From assembly GCA_963813195.1 (NCBI GenBank), contig CAWEYC010000015.1:186001-250000 (forward strand): 64,000 nucleotides of DNA. Direction: 5' to 3'. Positions 7,535-16,640 of the stretch are shown here, piece after piece (the stretch's first letter is position 1; every line of letters starts with the position of its first letter). The DNA comes from Roseiarcus sp963813195. Its GTDB lineage: Bacteria > Pseudomonadota > Alphaproteobacteria > Rhizobiales > Beijerinckiaceae. The notes under the pieces were generated by a model. It was not told the origin of the DNA. It made no database searches and worked only from the letters and a program-made list of their open reading frames with translations. Made by a program: the position numbers and the translations under genes.

Positions 7535-9097
7535 GTGAGTTTCAGATCGAAATTGCGCTTTATCGCGCTCGCGTCGGCGGCGTGTCTTGCGATGGCCGGC
7601 GGCTGTTCGACCTCGTCATGGGCGGCCGACAAAACCATCGTGTGGGGAAAGCCGGCCGAGATCACCGGCATCGACCCCCATGTGGCCGGCACCGTCGCAT
7701 CGTGGGAATTGTATCAGATGGTCTATGAGACCCTGCTGACCACCGACGAAAATTTGAAGCTCCAGCCGGGATTGGCCGAAAGCTGGGAGCAGCCCTCGCC
7801 CACCAGCTACCTTCTCAAGCTGCGTCCGAACGCGAAGTTTTCGAATGGCCGTCCCGTCGTCGCCGCGGATGTCATCGGCAGCCTCGAGCGCATCAAGAAT
7901 CCAAAGACGGCTTCCTATTGGTCAGCCCAACTCGGCAATATCGTGCGGATGGAGGCGGTGGACGATCACACCGTCAAGGTGGAGCTCGGATCGCCTCACC
8001 CTGCGTTCCTGGCCGCATTGGCCCATATCACCGCCGCCATACTCCCGATCAAAGAGTTGAAGGATGGTAGCTTCGATCCCAACAAGACGCTGCTTGGTTC
8101 GGGACCGTTCATGGTCTCCGAGCACAAGCAGGACGAAAGCTGGACGCTGGTCAGAAACCCTTACTATTGGCGCGCCGGCTTCCCTATTGCGGATCGCCTC
8201 GAGGCGCCGATCATTCTCGACGAATCCGCGCGAATGGCAGCATTGCGCGATGGTCGGATCGATTTTACGACTTTCGAGAACCCCGATGCGGCCCAGATCC
8301 TGTCCAAGGACGCCAACATCAAGGTTTTGTCGCAGCAGACGACCAATTATTACCGCATCGACGTGAATGCGCTCAGCAAGAAATCGCCGTTTCACGACAA
8401 GCGGGTGAGGCAGGCGATGAATCTTGCGCTTGATCGGGATGCAATCAAGGACCTCGTATTCGCGGGCACCACCACGGTCGATTATCCCGTGCCGGCGGCG
8501 TTCGGCGACAAAGCGTGCCGCGATCTGTCCACCTACGTCACGCCAAGGGACCAGCGGCTTGATAAAGCCAAAGCCTTGCTCAAGGAGGCGGGACAGGAAC
8601 ATCCCAAAGTCGTGCTGATGGCGACATCGGCCAATCCGGTGCTTGGCAGAATCGCTCAAGTGATCCAACAAAGCCTAGCGGACGCCGGTTTCCAGGTTGA
8701 AGTTCAGCAACCGTCCATGGCGGATTACCTGCAGAAGGTGTTCACGGCCGGCGATTTCGATTTCGCCCTTTCATGGCTCGCCGGCTATACCGATCCGAGC
8801 ATGGTGATTGCCTGGTGGAATCCGAAATTCGCCGTGTGGAACCAAACGTTCCAGGAGAATGTGCCTGAACTCAGCGCGGCGCTAGATCAGGTCAAAACCA
8901 TGCAGGATGGTCCCGAGCGGAGCAAGAAGCTCAACGAAATCTGTAGCATGATCGACGATGGCGCCAATCTGCTCGCCTTGGTGAGCAAGACGGACTACGT
9001 CGCCTATCGCGCCGACAAGGTGTCGGTGAAGATTCCCGCGCATTCGGGCTCGTCAAACACGTTCGAATACATCGCGGAATTCAAACCGCTAAACTGA
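7535..9097 (+). CDS. extracellular solute-binding protein family 5 (peptide/nickel-type ABC transporter)
   Basis: A 520-residue family 5 periplasmic binding protein. The start is GTG with a very strong GGAGGAGGA at 7522-7530. Residues 1-31 form a signal peptide ending in SSWAA before the mature DKTIVW start; a Cys within LAMAGGCS is not a convincing lipobox. Family features are LTTDENLKLQPGLAESWEQ, VAADVIGSLERI, GSGPFMV and NPYYWR. It binds a peptide-like or opine-like solute for the DppBC/DppDF-type components encoded downstream. It is the first gene of an operon of six, with almost every junction overlapped. Confidence 0.93.
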   Translation: MSFRSKLRFIALASAACLAMAGGCSTSSWAADKTIVWGKPAEITGIDPHVAGTVASWELYQMVYETLLTTDENLKLQPGLAESWEQPSPTSYLLKLRPNAKFSNGRPVVAADVIGSLERIKNPKTASYWSAQLGNIVRMEAVDDHTVKVELGSPHPAFLAALAHITAAILPIKELKDGSFDPNKTLLGSGPFMVSEHKQDESWTLVRNPYYWRAGFPIADRLEAPIILDESARMAALRDGRIDFTTFENPDAAQILSKDANIKVLSQQTTNYYRIDVNALSKKSPFHDKRVRQAMNLALDRDAIKDLVFAGTTTVDYPVPAAFGDKACRDLSTYVTPRDQRLDKAKALLKEAGQEHPKVVLMATSANPVLGRIAQVIQQSLADAGFQVEVQQPSMADYLQKVFTAGDFDFALSWLAGYTDPSMVIAWWNPKFAVWNQTFQENVPELSAALDQVKTMQDGPERSKKLNEICSMIDDGANLLALVSKTDYVAYRADKVSVKIPAHSGSSNTFEYIAEFKPLN

Positions 9098-9172
9098 GCC
9101 CTCGCGGCAGCTTGGGCAGGCCGTCTTGGCGGCTGCCCAAGCTCCGTGTTCGCGTCAATCGTCAGGCTCCCG

Positions 9173-10135
9173 ATGCGGCTCATCGCGTATTTGCTTCAAA
9201 GACTTTTCGTATCGCTGATCACGATTCTCGGTGTTTCCGTGATGGTCTTTCTGGCGCTCCGGTTCATACCCGGCGGCTACGCCGATATTCTGCTCGGACC
9301 TTTCGTAACGCCCGCGGCCCGCGCCGCGATCGGCCAGCGTTACGGCCTCGATCAACCATTGCTGGGGCAGTACGCGCATTGGCTCGCTGCGCTGGCTCAC
9401 GGGGATTTCGGCGTTTCGATGGTGACGCGTCAGCCAGTGATCGATGAGTTTCTGCGACGCGCTCCTGTGACGCTGGAACTGGCCTTGAGCGCCCTCGCAA
9501 TGGCGCTCATCGTCGGCTTGCCGCTCGGCGTCGCCGCCGGAACGGCTGCTCCCGGACGTTTCAGCGGGCGGATCGGCCGCCTCATCGGAGCGCTCGGCGG
9601 CAGCATCCCCGATTTCGTTCTGGGAAGCGTGCTGATCTTCGTCTTTTCCATGTGGTCGCTCTGGTTCCGCGTCGGCGGATATGCCCCGTTGTTCAATGAT
9701 CCAATCAGAAACATGCAAACAATGCTGCTTCCCGCAGTCACGCTTTCCGTGTTCGGTATGGCGCTCATATTGCGGACTACGCGGGACGCCGTATTGCGTG
9801 TGATGACCGAAGGCTTCATTACCGCTGCAGTTGCTCGTGGAGAACGCCCCCGAGACATAGTGCGGCTGCATGTCCTGCGAAACGCGGCCGTGCCGGTCGT
9901 GACGGTCGTGACGACCTATTTCGGGTTCCTGCTGGGCGGCGCCGTGGTGGTGGAAGTTCTCTTCTCCGTGCCGGGCATCGGCCTCTACGCGTACAACGGC
10001 CTAGAGAATCGGGACTACGCGATCGTCCAGGCCGGCGTTCTCTTGGCGGCCGCGGTCTTCATCACGATCAACATGCTCGCGGACTTTGCCTACGCCGTCA
10101 TCGATCCGCGCATCGGTGCAGGGAGCGCTTCGTGA
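9173..10135 (+). CDS. ABC transporter permease, DppB/OppB type
   Basis: A 320-residue inner-membrane permease with an N-terminal membrane anchor (LIAYLLQRLFVSLITILGVS), the periplasmic RFIPGGYADILLGPFVTPAA segment typical of DppB, and five further membrane helices. The EAA coupling loop that contacts the ATPase reads ARGERPRDIVRLHVLRNAA. I prefer the ATG at 9173 (MRLIAYLL) because DppB-like proteins start here; an in-frame GTG at 9146 would add nine residues without a ribosome-binding site. It forms the translocation channel with the next gene, which overlaps its stop by four bases (GTGA). Confidence 0.92.
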   Translation: MRLIAYLLQRLFVSLITILGVSVMVFLALRFIPGGYADILLGPFVTPAARAAIGQRYGLDQPLLGQYAHWLAALAHGDFGVSMVTRQPVIDEFLRRAPVTLELALSALAMALIVGLPLGVAAGTAAPGRFSGRIGRLIGALGGSIPDFVLGSVLIFVFSMWSLWFRVGGYAPLFNDPIRNMQTMLLPAVTLSVFGMALILRTTRDAVLRVMTEGFITAAVARGERPRDIVRLHVLRNAAVPVVTVVTTYFGFLLGGAVVVEVLFSVPGIGLYAYNGLENRDYAIVQAGVLLAAAVFITINMLADFAYAVIDPRIGAGSAS

Positions 10136-10992
10136 CCGTATGGAGGGCAGCGTCCCGGCGCGCCGCTGCGCTTTGGCGACAGGACAGGATCGCTTTTTTC
10201 GGCATCGTCGTGCTTGCTCTCCTCATTCTCTTGGGCCTGCTTGGGCCGTATCTGCCGCTTGGAGATCCCACGAAGATTGCCGCGGGCCCGAGGCTTTCTC
10301 CGCCTTCCCTGCGCTTTCCTTTCGGCACGGACGAACTTGGCCGCTCCTTCCTGCCGCGCGTCGTGCAAGGCATTCGCGCCACGTTCCTCCTCTCCGCCCT
10401 TGCCGTCGCGATCACGGCGACGGCCGGCGCCATCCTGGGCATGGCGTCCGGCTATTTTCGCGGGGCGCCCGATCAAGTCGTCGCGCGACTGGCCGATATT
10501 CTCTTCGCGTTCCCCGCGCTTCTCGTAGGACTATTGATCGCCGCGGTGGTTGGCCCAGGAGAGTTTTCTGCGATCATCGTCATTTCGATCGCGACGCTGC
10601 CCTTGTTTATCCGCGTGGTGCGATCGGTCACGCTCGGCATTGCTGGACGCGGCTTTGTCACCGCCGCGAAGGTCGCAGGCGCCTCATCGTGGCGGGTGAT
10701 GATTGTCCATATCCTGCCGAACATCATGGGGGCGGTCATCGTTCAACTGACCTACGCCATCTCGATCGGCATGATCTTTGAGAGCACATTGAGTTTCCTC
10801 GGGCTGGGCGTGCAGCCGCCCAACGCTTCGCTCGGCTCCCTGCTGAGACAGAGCAGCGCCTATCTGACGATTGCGCCGTGGCTGGTTCTGTCATCCGGCG
10901 CTGTGCTTTCGGCGGCCATCATGTCGGTCAATCTCGTTGGCGATGCGGTGCGCGATGCGCGGGAACCCTTGAAAGGCCGCCCCCTGGCATGA
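10132..10992 (+). CDS. ABC transporter permease, DppC/OppC type
   Basis: A 286-residue DppC-like permease. It has an N-terminal helix (IAFFGIVVLALLILLGLLGP), the FPFGTDELGRSFLPRVVQGIR segment diagnostic of the family, about five further membrane helices and an EAA loop (TAAKVAGASSWRVMIVHILPN). The GTG start overlaps the stop of the preceding permease by four bases, and its own stop overlaps the next ATG (ATGA). It pairs with the DppB-type subunit to form the membrane pore of the peptide/amide importer. Confidence 0.92.
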   Translation: MTVWRAASRRAAALWRQDRIAFFGIVVLALLILLGLLGPYLPLGDPTKIAAGPRLSPPSLRFPFGTDELGRSFLPRVVQGIRATFLLSALAVAITATAGAILGMASGYFRGAPDQVVARLADILFAFPALLVGLLIAAVVGPGEFSAIIVISIATLPLFIRVVRSVTLGIAGRGFVTAAKVAGASSWRVMIVHILPNIMGAVIVQLTYAISIGMIFESTLSFLGLGVQPPNASLGSLLRQSSAYLTIAPWLVLSSGAVLSAAIMSVNLVGDAVRDAREPLKGRPLA

Positions 10993-11975
10993 GCGGGCTT
11001 GTCGAAGTCGAGGATCTCGTCATCGCGTATGACACGCCGCGCGGCCGCGTACGCGCGATCGACGGCGCGCGGCTTGAAATGTCTCCTGGCGAGACCCTCG
11101 CGATTGTCGGGGAAAGCGGCTCCGGCAAGACGACGCTCGGCATGGCGGCGGGAAAATTGCTTCCTGTCGAAGCCCATCGCGAGAGCGGACGTTTGATCGT
11201 CGATGGGATTTCTGTTTTCGACGTCGGCGCCGATGAATTGCGGGCGCTACGGCGCGGCCGGCTCGGCTTCGTCTTTCAAAATCCCATGACAGCTCTCGAT
11301 CCGACGATGCGGGTCGGGCGCCAGGTCGCGCTTGCCATGGGAGGTCACCCATCGACCGCAGCCATTGCGGCGCTTTTGGGTCGGGCGGAATTGCAGGACC
11401 CCGCGCGCGTCATGGAAAGCTTTCCGCATCAACTTTCAGGCGGCATGGCGCAGCGCGCCGTCATCGCGATGGCGATCGCACGGGCGCCTAAACTCCTGAT
11501 CGCCGACGAACCCACCGCCTCGCTGGACGCCTCGATCCGCGACCGGGTCATGGCGACCCTGGGCAGGCTTCGCGGCGAGACCGGAGCCAGTCTGATGATC
11601 CTTTCGCATGATTTGCGAATGGTCGCCCGCCATGCGGATCGGATCGCGGTTATGTATGGCGGTCGCATCGTCGAAAACGGCCCGACGGCTCGCGTCTTGG
11701 CGAAGCCCGCGCATCCCTATACGCGCGCGCTCATGGCGGCGGCCGCCGGCAACGAAATCCCCGGCGGGCGGCTGCAGCCGATAGCGGGGATCCCACCAGT
11801 TCTGACCGGGCGCTGCGGCGGATGCGCCTACGAACCGCGCTGTGCTTTGCGCGAGGGTATCTGCGCCGAAGTCAGGCCCGAGGAACAATTGGTCGACGGT
11901 CGCAGCGTCGTTTGCCATTTGGCCGAGCGCGGGATGGCGCGTGACGGCGCGCGGCAAGGAGGCGCCTCTCCGTGA
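10989..11975 (+). CDS. ABC transporter ATPase, DppD/OppD type
   Basis: A 328-residue ATPase with Walker A GESGSGKTT (residues 41-49), Q-loop FVFQNPMTALDP, signature LSGGMAQR, Walker B LLIADEPTASLD and H-loop ILSHDLRMV. The C-terminus carries the cysteine-bearing oligopeptide-transporter extension (GGCAYEPRCALREGICAE), which in DppD-type proteins can bind an iron-sulfur cluster. The ATG overlaps the DppC stop (ATGA). A longer upstream reading is only the overlap with the permease gene in another frame. It energises import together with the next ATPase. Confidence 0.93.
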   Translation: MSGLVEVEDLVIAYDTPRGRVRAIDGARLEMSPGETLAIVGESGSGKTTLGMAAGKLLPVEAHRESGRLIVDGISVFDVGADELRALRRGRLGFVFQNPMTALDPTMRVGRQVALAMGGHPSTAAIAALLGRAELQDPARVMESFPHQLSGGMAQRAVIAMAIARAPKLLIADEPTASLDASIRDRVMATLGRLRGETGASLMILSHDLRMVARHADRIAVMYGGRIVENGPTARVLAKPAHPYTRALMAAAAGNEIPGGRLQPIAGIPPVLTGRCGGCAYEPRCALREGICAEVRPEEQLVDGRSVVCHLAERGMARDGARQGGASP

Positions 11976-12727
11976 TTGAACCGGTCGTGCAGCTCAAGAA
12001 TATCGTCGTGACCTTCAGCGGGGGAGGATTCCGCGGGCACCACCGCTTCGATGCGGTAAGAAATGTCAGTCTTGAAATCGCCCCAGGCGAGACATTGGGA
12101 CTCGTTGGGGAGTCAGGCTCTGGAAAGACGACCCTCGGCAGGGTTTGCCTCGGCCTGCTGCCGCCGAGTTCCGGGGAGATGCTCTTCCAGGGCGCCCCTT
12201 TCGGTTCGCTGCGTCAGCGACGCGGGCAGCTCTCGGTGGTGCTGCAGCATCCGGAATGGGCCCTCAATCCCCGCCTCCGATGCGGTCGCTCGGTCGAAGA
12301 GCCGCTGTTGGTGCTTGGCGTCTCGGCGCCCGAACGGCGCGAGCGCATCGGGCGGATTCTGGAAAGCGTCGGCCTCTACGCCGATCTCGCGCAACGCTAT
12401 CCCGGACAACTCTCAGGCGGGCAGCGCCAAAGAGTGGCGATCGCGCGGGCGCTGGTCACCCGACCGCGATTCATTGTGTTCGACGAAGCGGTGAGCGCCC
12501 TCGACGTTTCCGTACAGGCGCAGGTGCTGAACCTCATTCGCGATCTGCAAGCGCAGCACGGATTCGGCGCGCTGTTCATCTCCCATGACCTCGCCGCGAC
12601 GCGCTATCTCAGTCAGAGAATAGCGGTTATGCGCCATGGGGAACTCGTCGAGGTCGCGCCATCCAGCCGCTTCTACGGCGTGCCCGAGCATCCTTACAGC
12701 CGCAGCCTCCTGATCGCGGCGACATGA
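11972..12727 (+). CDS. ABC transporter ATPase, DppF/OppF type
   Basis: A 251-residue ATPase with Walker A GESGSGKTT (residues ~43-51), signature LSGGQRQR, Walker B FIVFDEAVSALD and H-loop FISHDLAATRYL. It ends at EHPYSRSLLIAAT, so it lacks the C-terminal cysteine extension of the DppD partner and is shorter than many DppF proteins. The GTG start overlaps the preceding stop by four bases. It should form the heterodimeric motor with the 10989-11975 product. Confidence 0.92.
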   Translation: MIEPVVQLKNIVVTFSGGGFRGHHRFDAVRNVSLEIAPGETLGLVGESGSGKTTLGRVCLGLLPPSSGEMLFQGAPFGSLRQRRGQLSVVLQHPEWALNPRLRCGRSVEEPLLVLGVSAPERRERIGRILESVGLYADLAQRYPGQLSGGQRQRVAIARALVTRPRFIVFDEAVSALDVSVQAQVLNLIRDLQAQHGFGALFISHDLAATRYLSQRIAVMRHGELVEVAPSSRFYGVPEHPYSRSLLIAAT

Positions 12728-12835
12728 CGGGACGCGCGATCGCGCACACGTCCGGTCTCGGGGGCCTTTGTGACAGCGCAACCACGGTTGCGACGACGCT
12801 TATTCGATACCTGACGCACATCGACGGGAGTGGAA

Positions 12836-14116
12836 ATGCTGGCGAATGAGGTAGTGGCGGCGCTGATCGCCGCGGTTGACGAAGGTTTTGACGAGCAAGT
12901 CGCGTTCACCCGTGAATTGGTGCGATTTCCCTCCACACGGGGGAAAGAGCACACGGCCCAAGATTTTATGGCCGGCGAGATGCGGCGACGCGGCCTTGCC
13001 GTCGATCGTTTCCAGATTGATCTCGACGAGATTCGGCATCTTCCCGGCTTTTCTCCGGTGCATGTCAGCTATGAGAATGCCTTCAACGTGGTCGGCTCCA
13101 AGCGCTCGAGCTCCCCAAAAGGGCGGTCGCTGATTCTGAACGGCCACATCGACGTCGTGCCGGCAGGGCCGCTCGACATGTGGACCACGCCGCCCTTCGA
13201 ACCGCGCGTGGCAGACGGCTGGCTCTACGGCCGCGGCTCCGGCGACATGAAGGCGGGCCTAGCGGCCTGCCTCGCTGCGCTCGACGCCGTGGAAAGGTGC
13301 GGCTATCGTCCGGCCGCAGACGTTTTCGTCCAAAGCGTTGTGGAAGAGGAATGCACCGGGAATGGCGCCCTAGCCTGCCTTGCCCGCGGCTACCGCGCAG
13401 ACGCCGTCCTCATTCCGGAGCCGCTGGACGAGACGCTCATCCGAGCCCAGATCGGCGTGATTTGGTTCCAGGTGCGGGTGCATGGCGTGCCCGTGCATGT
13501 GGCGGAAGCGCGTTCGGGCGCCAACGCCATCGAGGCCGCCTACGGGGTCATCGACGCGTTGCACGAGCTCGAACATGAATGGAACGCCCGCAAGAACCAA
13601 TATCCGCCCTACGAACATGTGGGTCATCCGATCAACCTGAATATCGGGAAGATTGAAGGCGGCGACTGGGCGTCGAGCGTCCCTAGCTGGTGCGTCATCG
13701 ACGTTCGCGTCGCGATATTCCCCGGCCAGGAAATCGAAGCCGCCAAGCGCGAAATCGAGCAGAAAGTCCGCGACGCCTCGTCTCGTAACGCTTTTCTCAG
13801 GAACAATCCGCCGGCGGTGGTCTACAATGGGTTTGAGGCTGAGGGTTACATTCTGAAGGACGCCGAGGAGCCGGTCGCGGCGCTCTCTCAGGCTCATCAG
13901 GCGATCTTCGACAGCCCTTTGAACGAAGTCGCGTCGACCGCGACGACGGATGCGCGCTTTTTCGGCCTATACGGAGGCATGCCGGCCCTCGTGTATGGGC
14001 CGCGGGCGGAGCTCATCCACGGCTTCGACGAGCGGGTCAATCTCGCTTCGCTGCGCAATGTCACCAAGGCGATGACACTCTTCCTCGCCGACTGGTGCGG
14101 GCTTGAGTCGCCATAG
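12836..14116 (+). CDS. M20 family metallopeptidase (ArgE/DapE/ACY1-like deacylase)
   Basis: A cytoplasmic M20 zinc hydrolase of about 426 residues. The metal ligands are visible: His104 and Asp106 in NGHIDVVP, Asp137 in GRGSGDMKAG, the Glu pair in VVEEECTGNG near 170-172, a Glu in IPEPLDE, and the final His in IHGFDERV. Such enzymes remove N-acyl or N-terminal groups from amino acids or peptides. I chose the ATG at 12836 with GGGAG five bases upstream; a GTG at 12830 overlaps that ribosome-binding site. It lies about 110 bases after the transporter operon and probably processes the imported compound, together with or instead of the amidase. Confidence 0.9.
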   Translation: MLANEVVAALIAAVDEGFDEQVAFTRELVRFPSTRGKEHTAQDFMAGEMRRRGLAVDRFQIDLDEIRHLPGFSPVHVSYENAFNVVGSKRSSSPKGRSLILNGHIDVVPAGPLDMWTTPPFEPRVADGWLYGRGSGDMKAGLAACLAALDAVERCGYRPAADVFVQSVVEEECTGNGALACLARGYRADAVLIPEPLDETLIRAQIGVIWFQVRVHGVPVHVAEARSGANAIEAAYGVIDALHELEHEWNARKNQYPPYEHVGHPINLNIGKIEGGDWASSVPSWCVIDVRVAIFPGQEIEAAKREIEQKVRDASSRNAFLRNNPPAVVYNGFEAEGYILKDAEEPVAALSQAHQAIFDSPLNEVASTATTDARFFGLYGGMPALVYGPRAELIHGFDERVNLASLRNVTKAMTLFLADWCGLESP

Positions 14117-14156
14117 ATGCCGCCGCGCGACGAGTGAGAAAGCGTCGCCCAGCCGG

Positions 14157-14906
14157 CTACGAGGCGGCGCGTTCGCTGGCGATCGCGCCGCCGAGGAACA
14201 ATTGCGCCACACGCGGATCATTCAGGATAGCCTGGGCGGTGTCGTGCATGCGCGTCTGGCCCAATTCGAGCACGAGGCCAAAATCCGACATCTGGAGCGC
14301 CGAACGCGCGTTCTGCTCGATCATGAGGATCGACGCGCCCTTGTCGCGCCATTGAGTGAGGAGCGCGAAGGTCTCCTGCACCATTATGGGCGACAGACCG
14401 ATGGAGGGTTCGTCGATCAGGATGAGCTTGGGGTCGAGCAGAAGCCCGCGCACGATCTCCAACTGCTTCTGCTCCCCGCCTGATAGCGTGGAGGCCTGTC
14501 GGTCCGCCTTGCGGCGAAGCGCTGGAAACCGGTCCAGCGCCGCATCCAGCCGCGCCGGCATGTCCTTCAACTGAGGGCCGGCGGCGACGGCGCCAAGTTC
14601 GATGTTATGGCGCACCGAGAGCTCGGGGAAGATGTTGCGACCCTGAGGAATGTAGCAAACGCCGGCGGCGAGCAGTTGCCGCTGCGACCATTTCGTCGCC
14701 TCGCGGCCGTCGACGCGCACGCTGCCGGAGCGCGGCCGCAGCAGGCCGAAGATCGTCTTGAATACGGTCGATTTGCCGGCGCCGTTCGGGCCGATGACGG
14801 TGGTGATTGCGCCGCGCGCGATCTTGAAGCTTGTGCCGTTGAGAATGGTCATCTCGCCATATCCGGCGACGACATTCTCCAATTCGACGATCGGATCAGT
14901 GTCCAA
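14157..14906 (-). CDS. LivF-type branched-chain/aromatic ABC transporter ATPase
   Basis: A 249-residue LivF-type ATPase with Walker A GPNGAGKST, signature LSGGEQKQLE, Walker B LILIDEPSIGLSP and the LivF motif IPQGRNIFPELSVRHNIELGA. I start it at the TTG at 14906, which overlaps the LivG stop, because the next in-frame ATG lies inside the nucleotide-binding domain. It is the last gene of the minus-strand order binding protein, LivH, LivM, LivG, LivF. Unlike its neighbours livG, livH and the binding-protein gene, it is intact. The neighbouring aroE and quiC-like genes suggest a hydroaromatic substrate rather than leucine. Confidence 0.9.
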   Translation of the reverse strand: MDTDPIVELENVVAGYGEMTILNGTSFKIARGAITTVIGPNGAGKSTVFKTIFGLLRPRSGSVRVDGREATKWSQRQLLAAGVCYIPQGRNIFPELSVRHNIELGAVAAGPQLKDMPARLDAALDRFPALRRKADRQASTLSGGEQKQLEIVRGLLLDPKLILIDEPSIGLSPIMVQETFALLTQWRDKGASILMIEQNARSALQMSDFGLVLELGQTRMHDTAQAILNDPRVAQLFLGGAIASERAAS

Positions 14907-15640
14907 GATAAGCCTCGATGACGGCGGGGTTGGCGCGCACGTCGGCTGGAGGCCCTTCGGCCAGGATCTTGCCTTCGGCAAGCACGATGACCCGGGTGCA
15001 TAGCGACATGACGAAATCCATGTTGTGCTCGATCACGACAAAGGTCGCGCCGCGTTCCGCGTTGAACGCCTTCAGACGATCTTTCAGATTGGCGAGCATC
15101 GTAAGGTTGATGCCGCCGGCCGGCTCGTCGAGCAGCACGAGGCGCGGACCAGCCATGAACGCCATCGCGGCGTCCAGCAGCTTCTGCTGGCCATAGGACA
15201 GGCCCCCCGCGCGTTCGTCGGCGAGGTGTCCCAGATTGAAGAACGCGATCATCTGGTCGGCGCGCGGCGCCGAGTCCCGCGTCGCGCCGACCGAACAGCC
15301 GCGAGAGCATCGTGCCCTTGTGCTCCTGCGCGGCGAGGATCAAGTTCTCACGCACCGATAGCTTCGGGAAGATCTGCAGAAGCTGGAAGGTGCGGCTGAC
15401 GCCGAGCCGGTTCAGATCGCATGGACGCATGCCGGTCGTGACGCGCCCATCGAGTTTCACGTCGCCTTCGGTCGGCTGCAGTTGCCCGAGGATACAATTG
15501 AACAACGTCGACTTGCCGCAGCCGTTCGGGCCGATGATACCGAGGATTTCGCCCTCTCGCACCTCAAACGAAACGCCGTCGACGGCCGAAATGCCGCCGA
15601 ATCGCTTCCTGATATTCGAAACTTCGAGGACCGTCGCCAT
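14896..15640 (-). pseudogene. LivG-type ABC transporter ATPase, frameshifted
   Basis: Two frames together encode a complete LivG-type ATPase of about 247 residues. The N-terminal part has LEVSNIRKRFGGISAVDGVS, Walker A GPNGCGKST and the Q-loop region SRTFQLLQIFPKLSVRENL. The C-terminal part, in another frame, has ADQMIAFFNLGHLADERA, LSYGQQKLLDAAMAF and Walker B LVLLDEPAGGIN. The frames switch between about 15288 and 15300 (after the codons for SRLFG), consistent with one inserted base; removing one base gives exactly 248 codons. Everything else looks under selection, so this is either a recent mutation or a sequencing error. Confidence 0.85.
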
Positions 15641-15641
15641 C

Positions 15642-16640
15642 TCACGGCGCCTCGATCGTGGCGGAAATCGCGGCCCTGGCGGCGGAGGCCGCGCGCGTGC
15701 GGCGATTGACGAGGAAGCGATCGACGATGCCGATCAGGCCGGTGGGCGAATAGATCAGCAACCCCATCACCAGCAGCGAGTAGAGAATGAGGTAGTAGTT
15801 ATCGACCACGCGCAGCCATTCCGGCAGCAGCACCGCGATGAGCGCGCCGAGGAATGGGCCGAGGAAATACCCTGAGCCGCCGACGATCACCATCATCAGC
15901 AGGTTGAGCGAAAGCGAGAGCGTGAAGGCGGGCGGCTCGACCAAGCCGACAAGCGGCGCGTAGAGTACGCCGGCGAGGCCGCCAAGCGCCGAGCCGATGG
16001 CGAAGGCCATGAGGATGTATCGCCGTGTGTCGACGCCGAGCGAGAGCGCTCGAAGCGGGTTTTCTCGTAGCGCGATGAACGCGCGGCCCCATGGCGAGCG
16101 AACCAGCCCCAGCGTCGCCAGCGTCACGAGGCCGAGCATGAACAGGCAGAAATAATAATAGCGCAGGTGCGGTGTCGTCGACAGCCCGAGGATACTGGGG
16201 CGCGGGACATTATCGATGCCCTCGGCGCCGCCGGTGAGCCAAGCTTCGTTGCGCAGCACGAGAAACACGAGTGTTGAAAATGCCAACGTTACGAAGGCGA
16301 GGTAGTGGTGCTGCACGCGCAGGGCGGGATAGCCGAGCACCCAGCCGATCGCGAAGCAAAGCGCAAGCGCCAGGACGATCGCCGCGATCAGCGGCCAGCC
16401 CTGCGTCGTGAGGATCGCCGTGCAATAAGCGCCAATGCCGACGAACGCTCCCTGCGCGAGCGAGACCTGGCCGGCATATCCGAGCGTCAGATTGAGCCCG
16501 ATTGCCGCGATCGTCATAACCGCCCATTGGCTCAGGATGTAGAGGCCATAACGATGCAACTGGAGCGGCGCCAGAATAAGGAACGCCATGACCACGACGA
16601 CCCCGAGATAGCGCAGACGCGTACGAGCGACGCTGCTCAT
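15642..16640 (-). CDS. LivM-type ABC transporter permease
   Basis: A 332-residue LivM-type permease with eight to ten hydrophobic segments and the family sequences LNLTLGYAGQVSLAQGAFVG and SPWGRAFIALRENPLRALSLG. The ATG at 16640 overlaps the LivH stop (ATGA). The stop lies one base before the livG start, so the genes form a tight operon. It is intact, which contrasts with the frameshifted livH immediately upstream. Confidence 0.9.
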   Translation of the reverse strand: MSSVARTRLRYLGVVVVMAFLILAPLQLHRYGLYILSQWAVMTIAAIGLNLTLGYAGQVSLAQGAFVGIGAYCTAILTTQGWPLIAAIVLALALCFAIGWVLGYPALRVQHHYLAFVTLAFSTLVFLVLRNEAWLTGGAEGIDNVPRPSILGLSTTPHLRYYYFCLFMLGLVTLATLGLVRSPWGRAFIALRENPLRALSLGVDTRRYILMAFAIGSALGGLAGVLYAPLVGLVEPPAFTLSLSLNLLMMVIVGGSGYFLGPFLGALIAVLLPEWLRVVDNYYLILYSLLVMGLLIYSPTGLIGIVDRFLVNRRTRAASAARAAISATIEAP

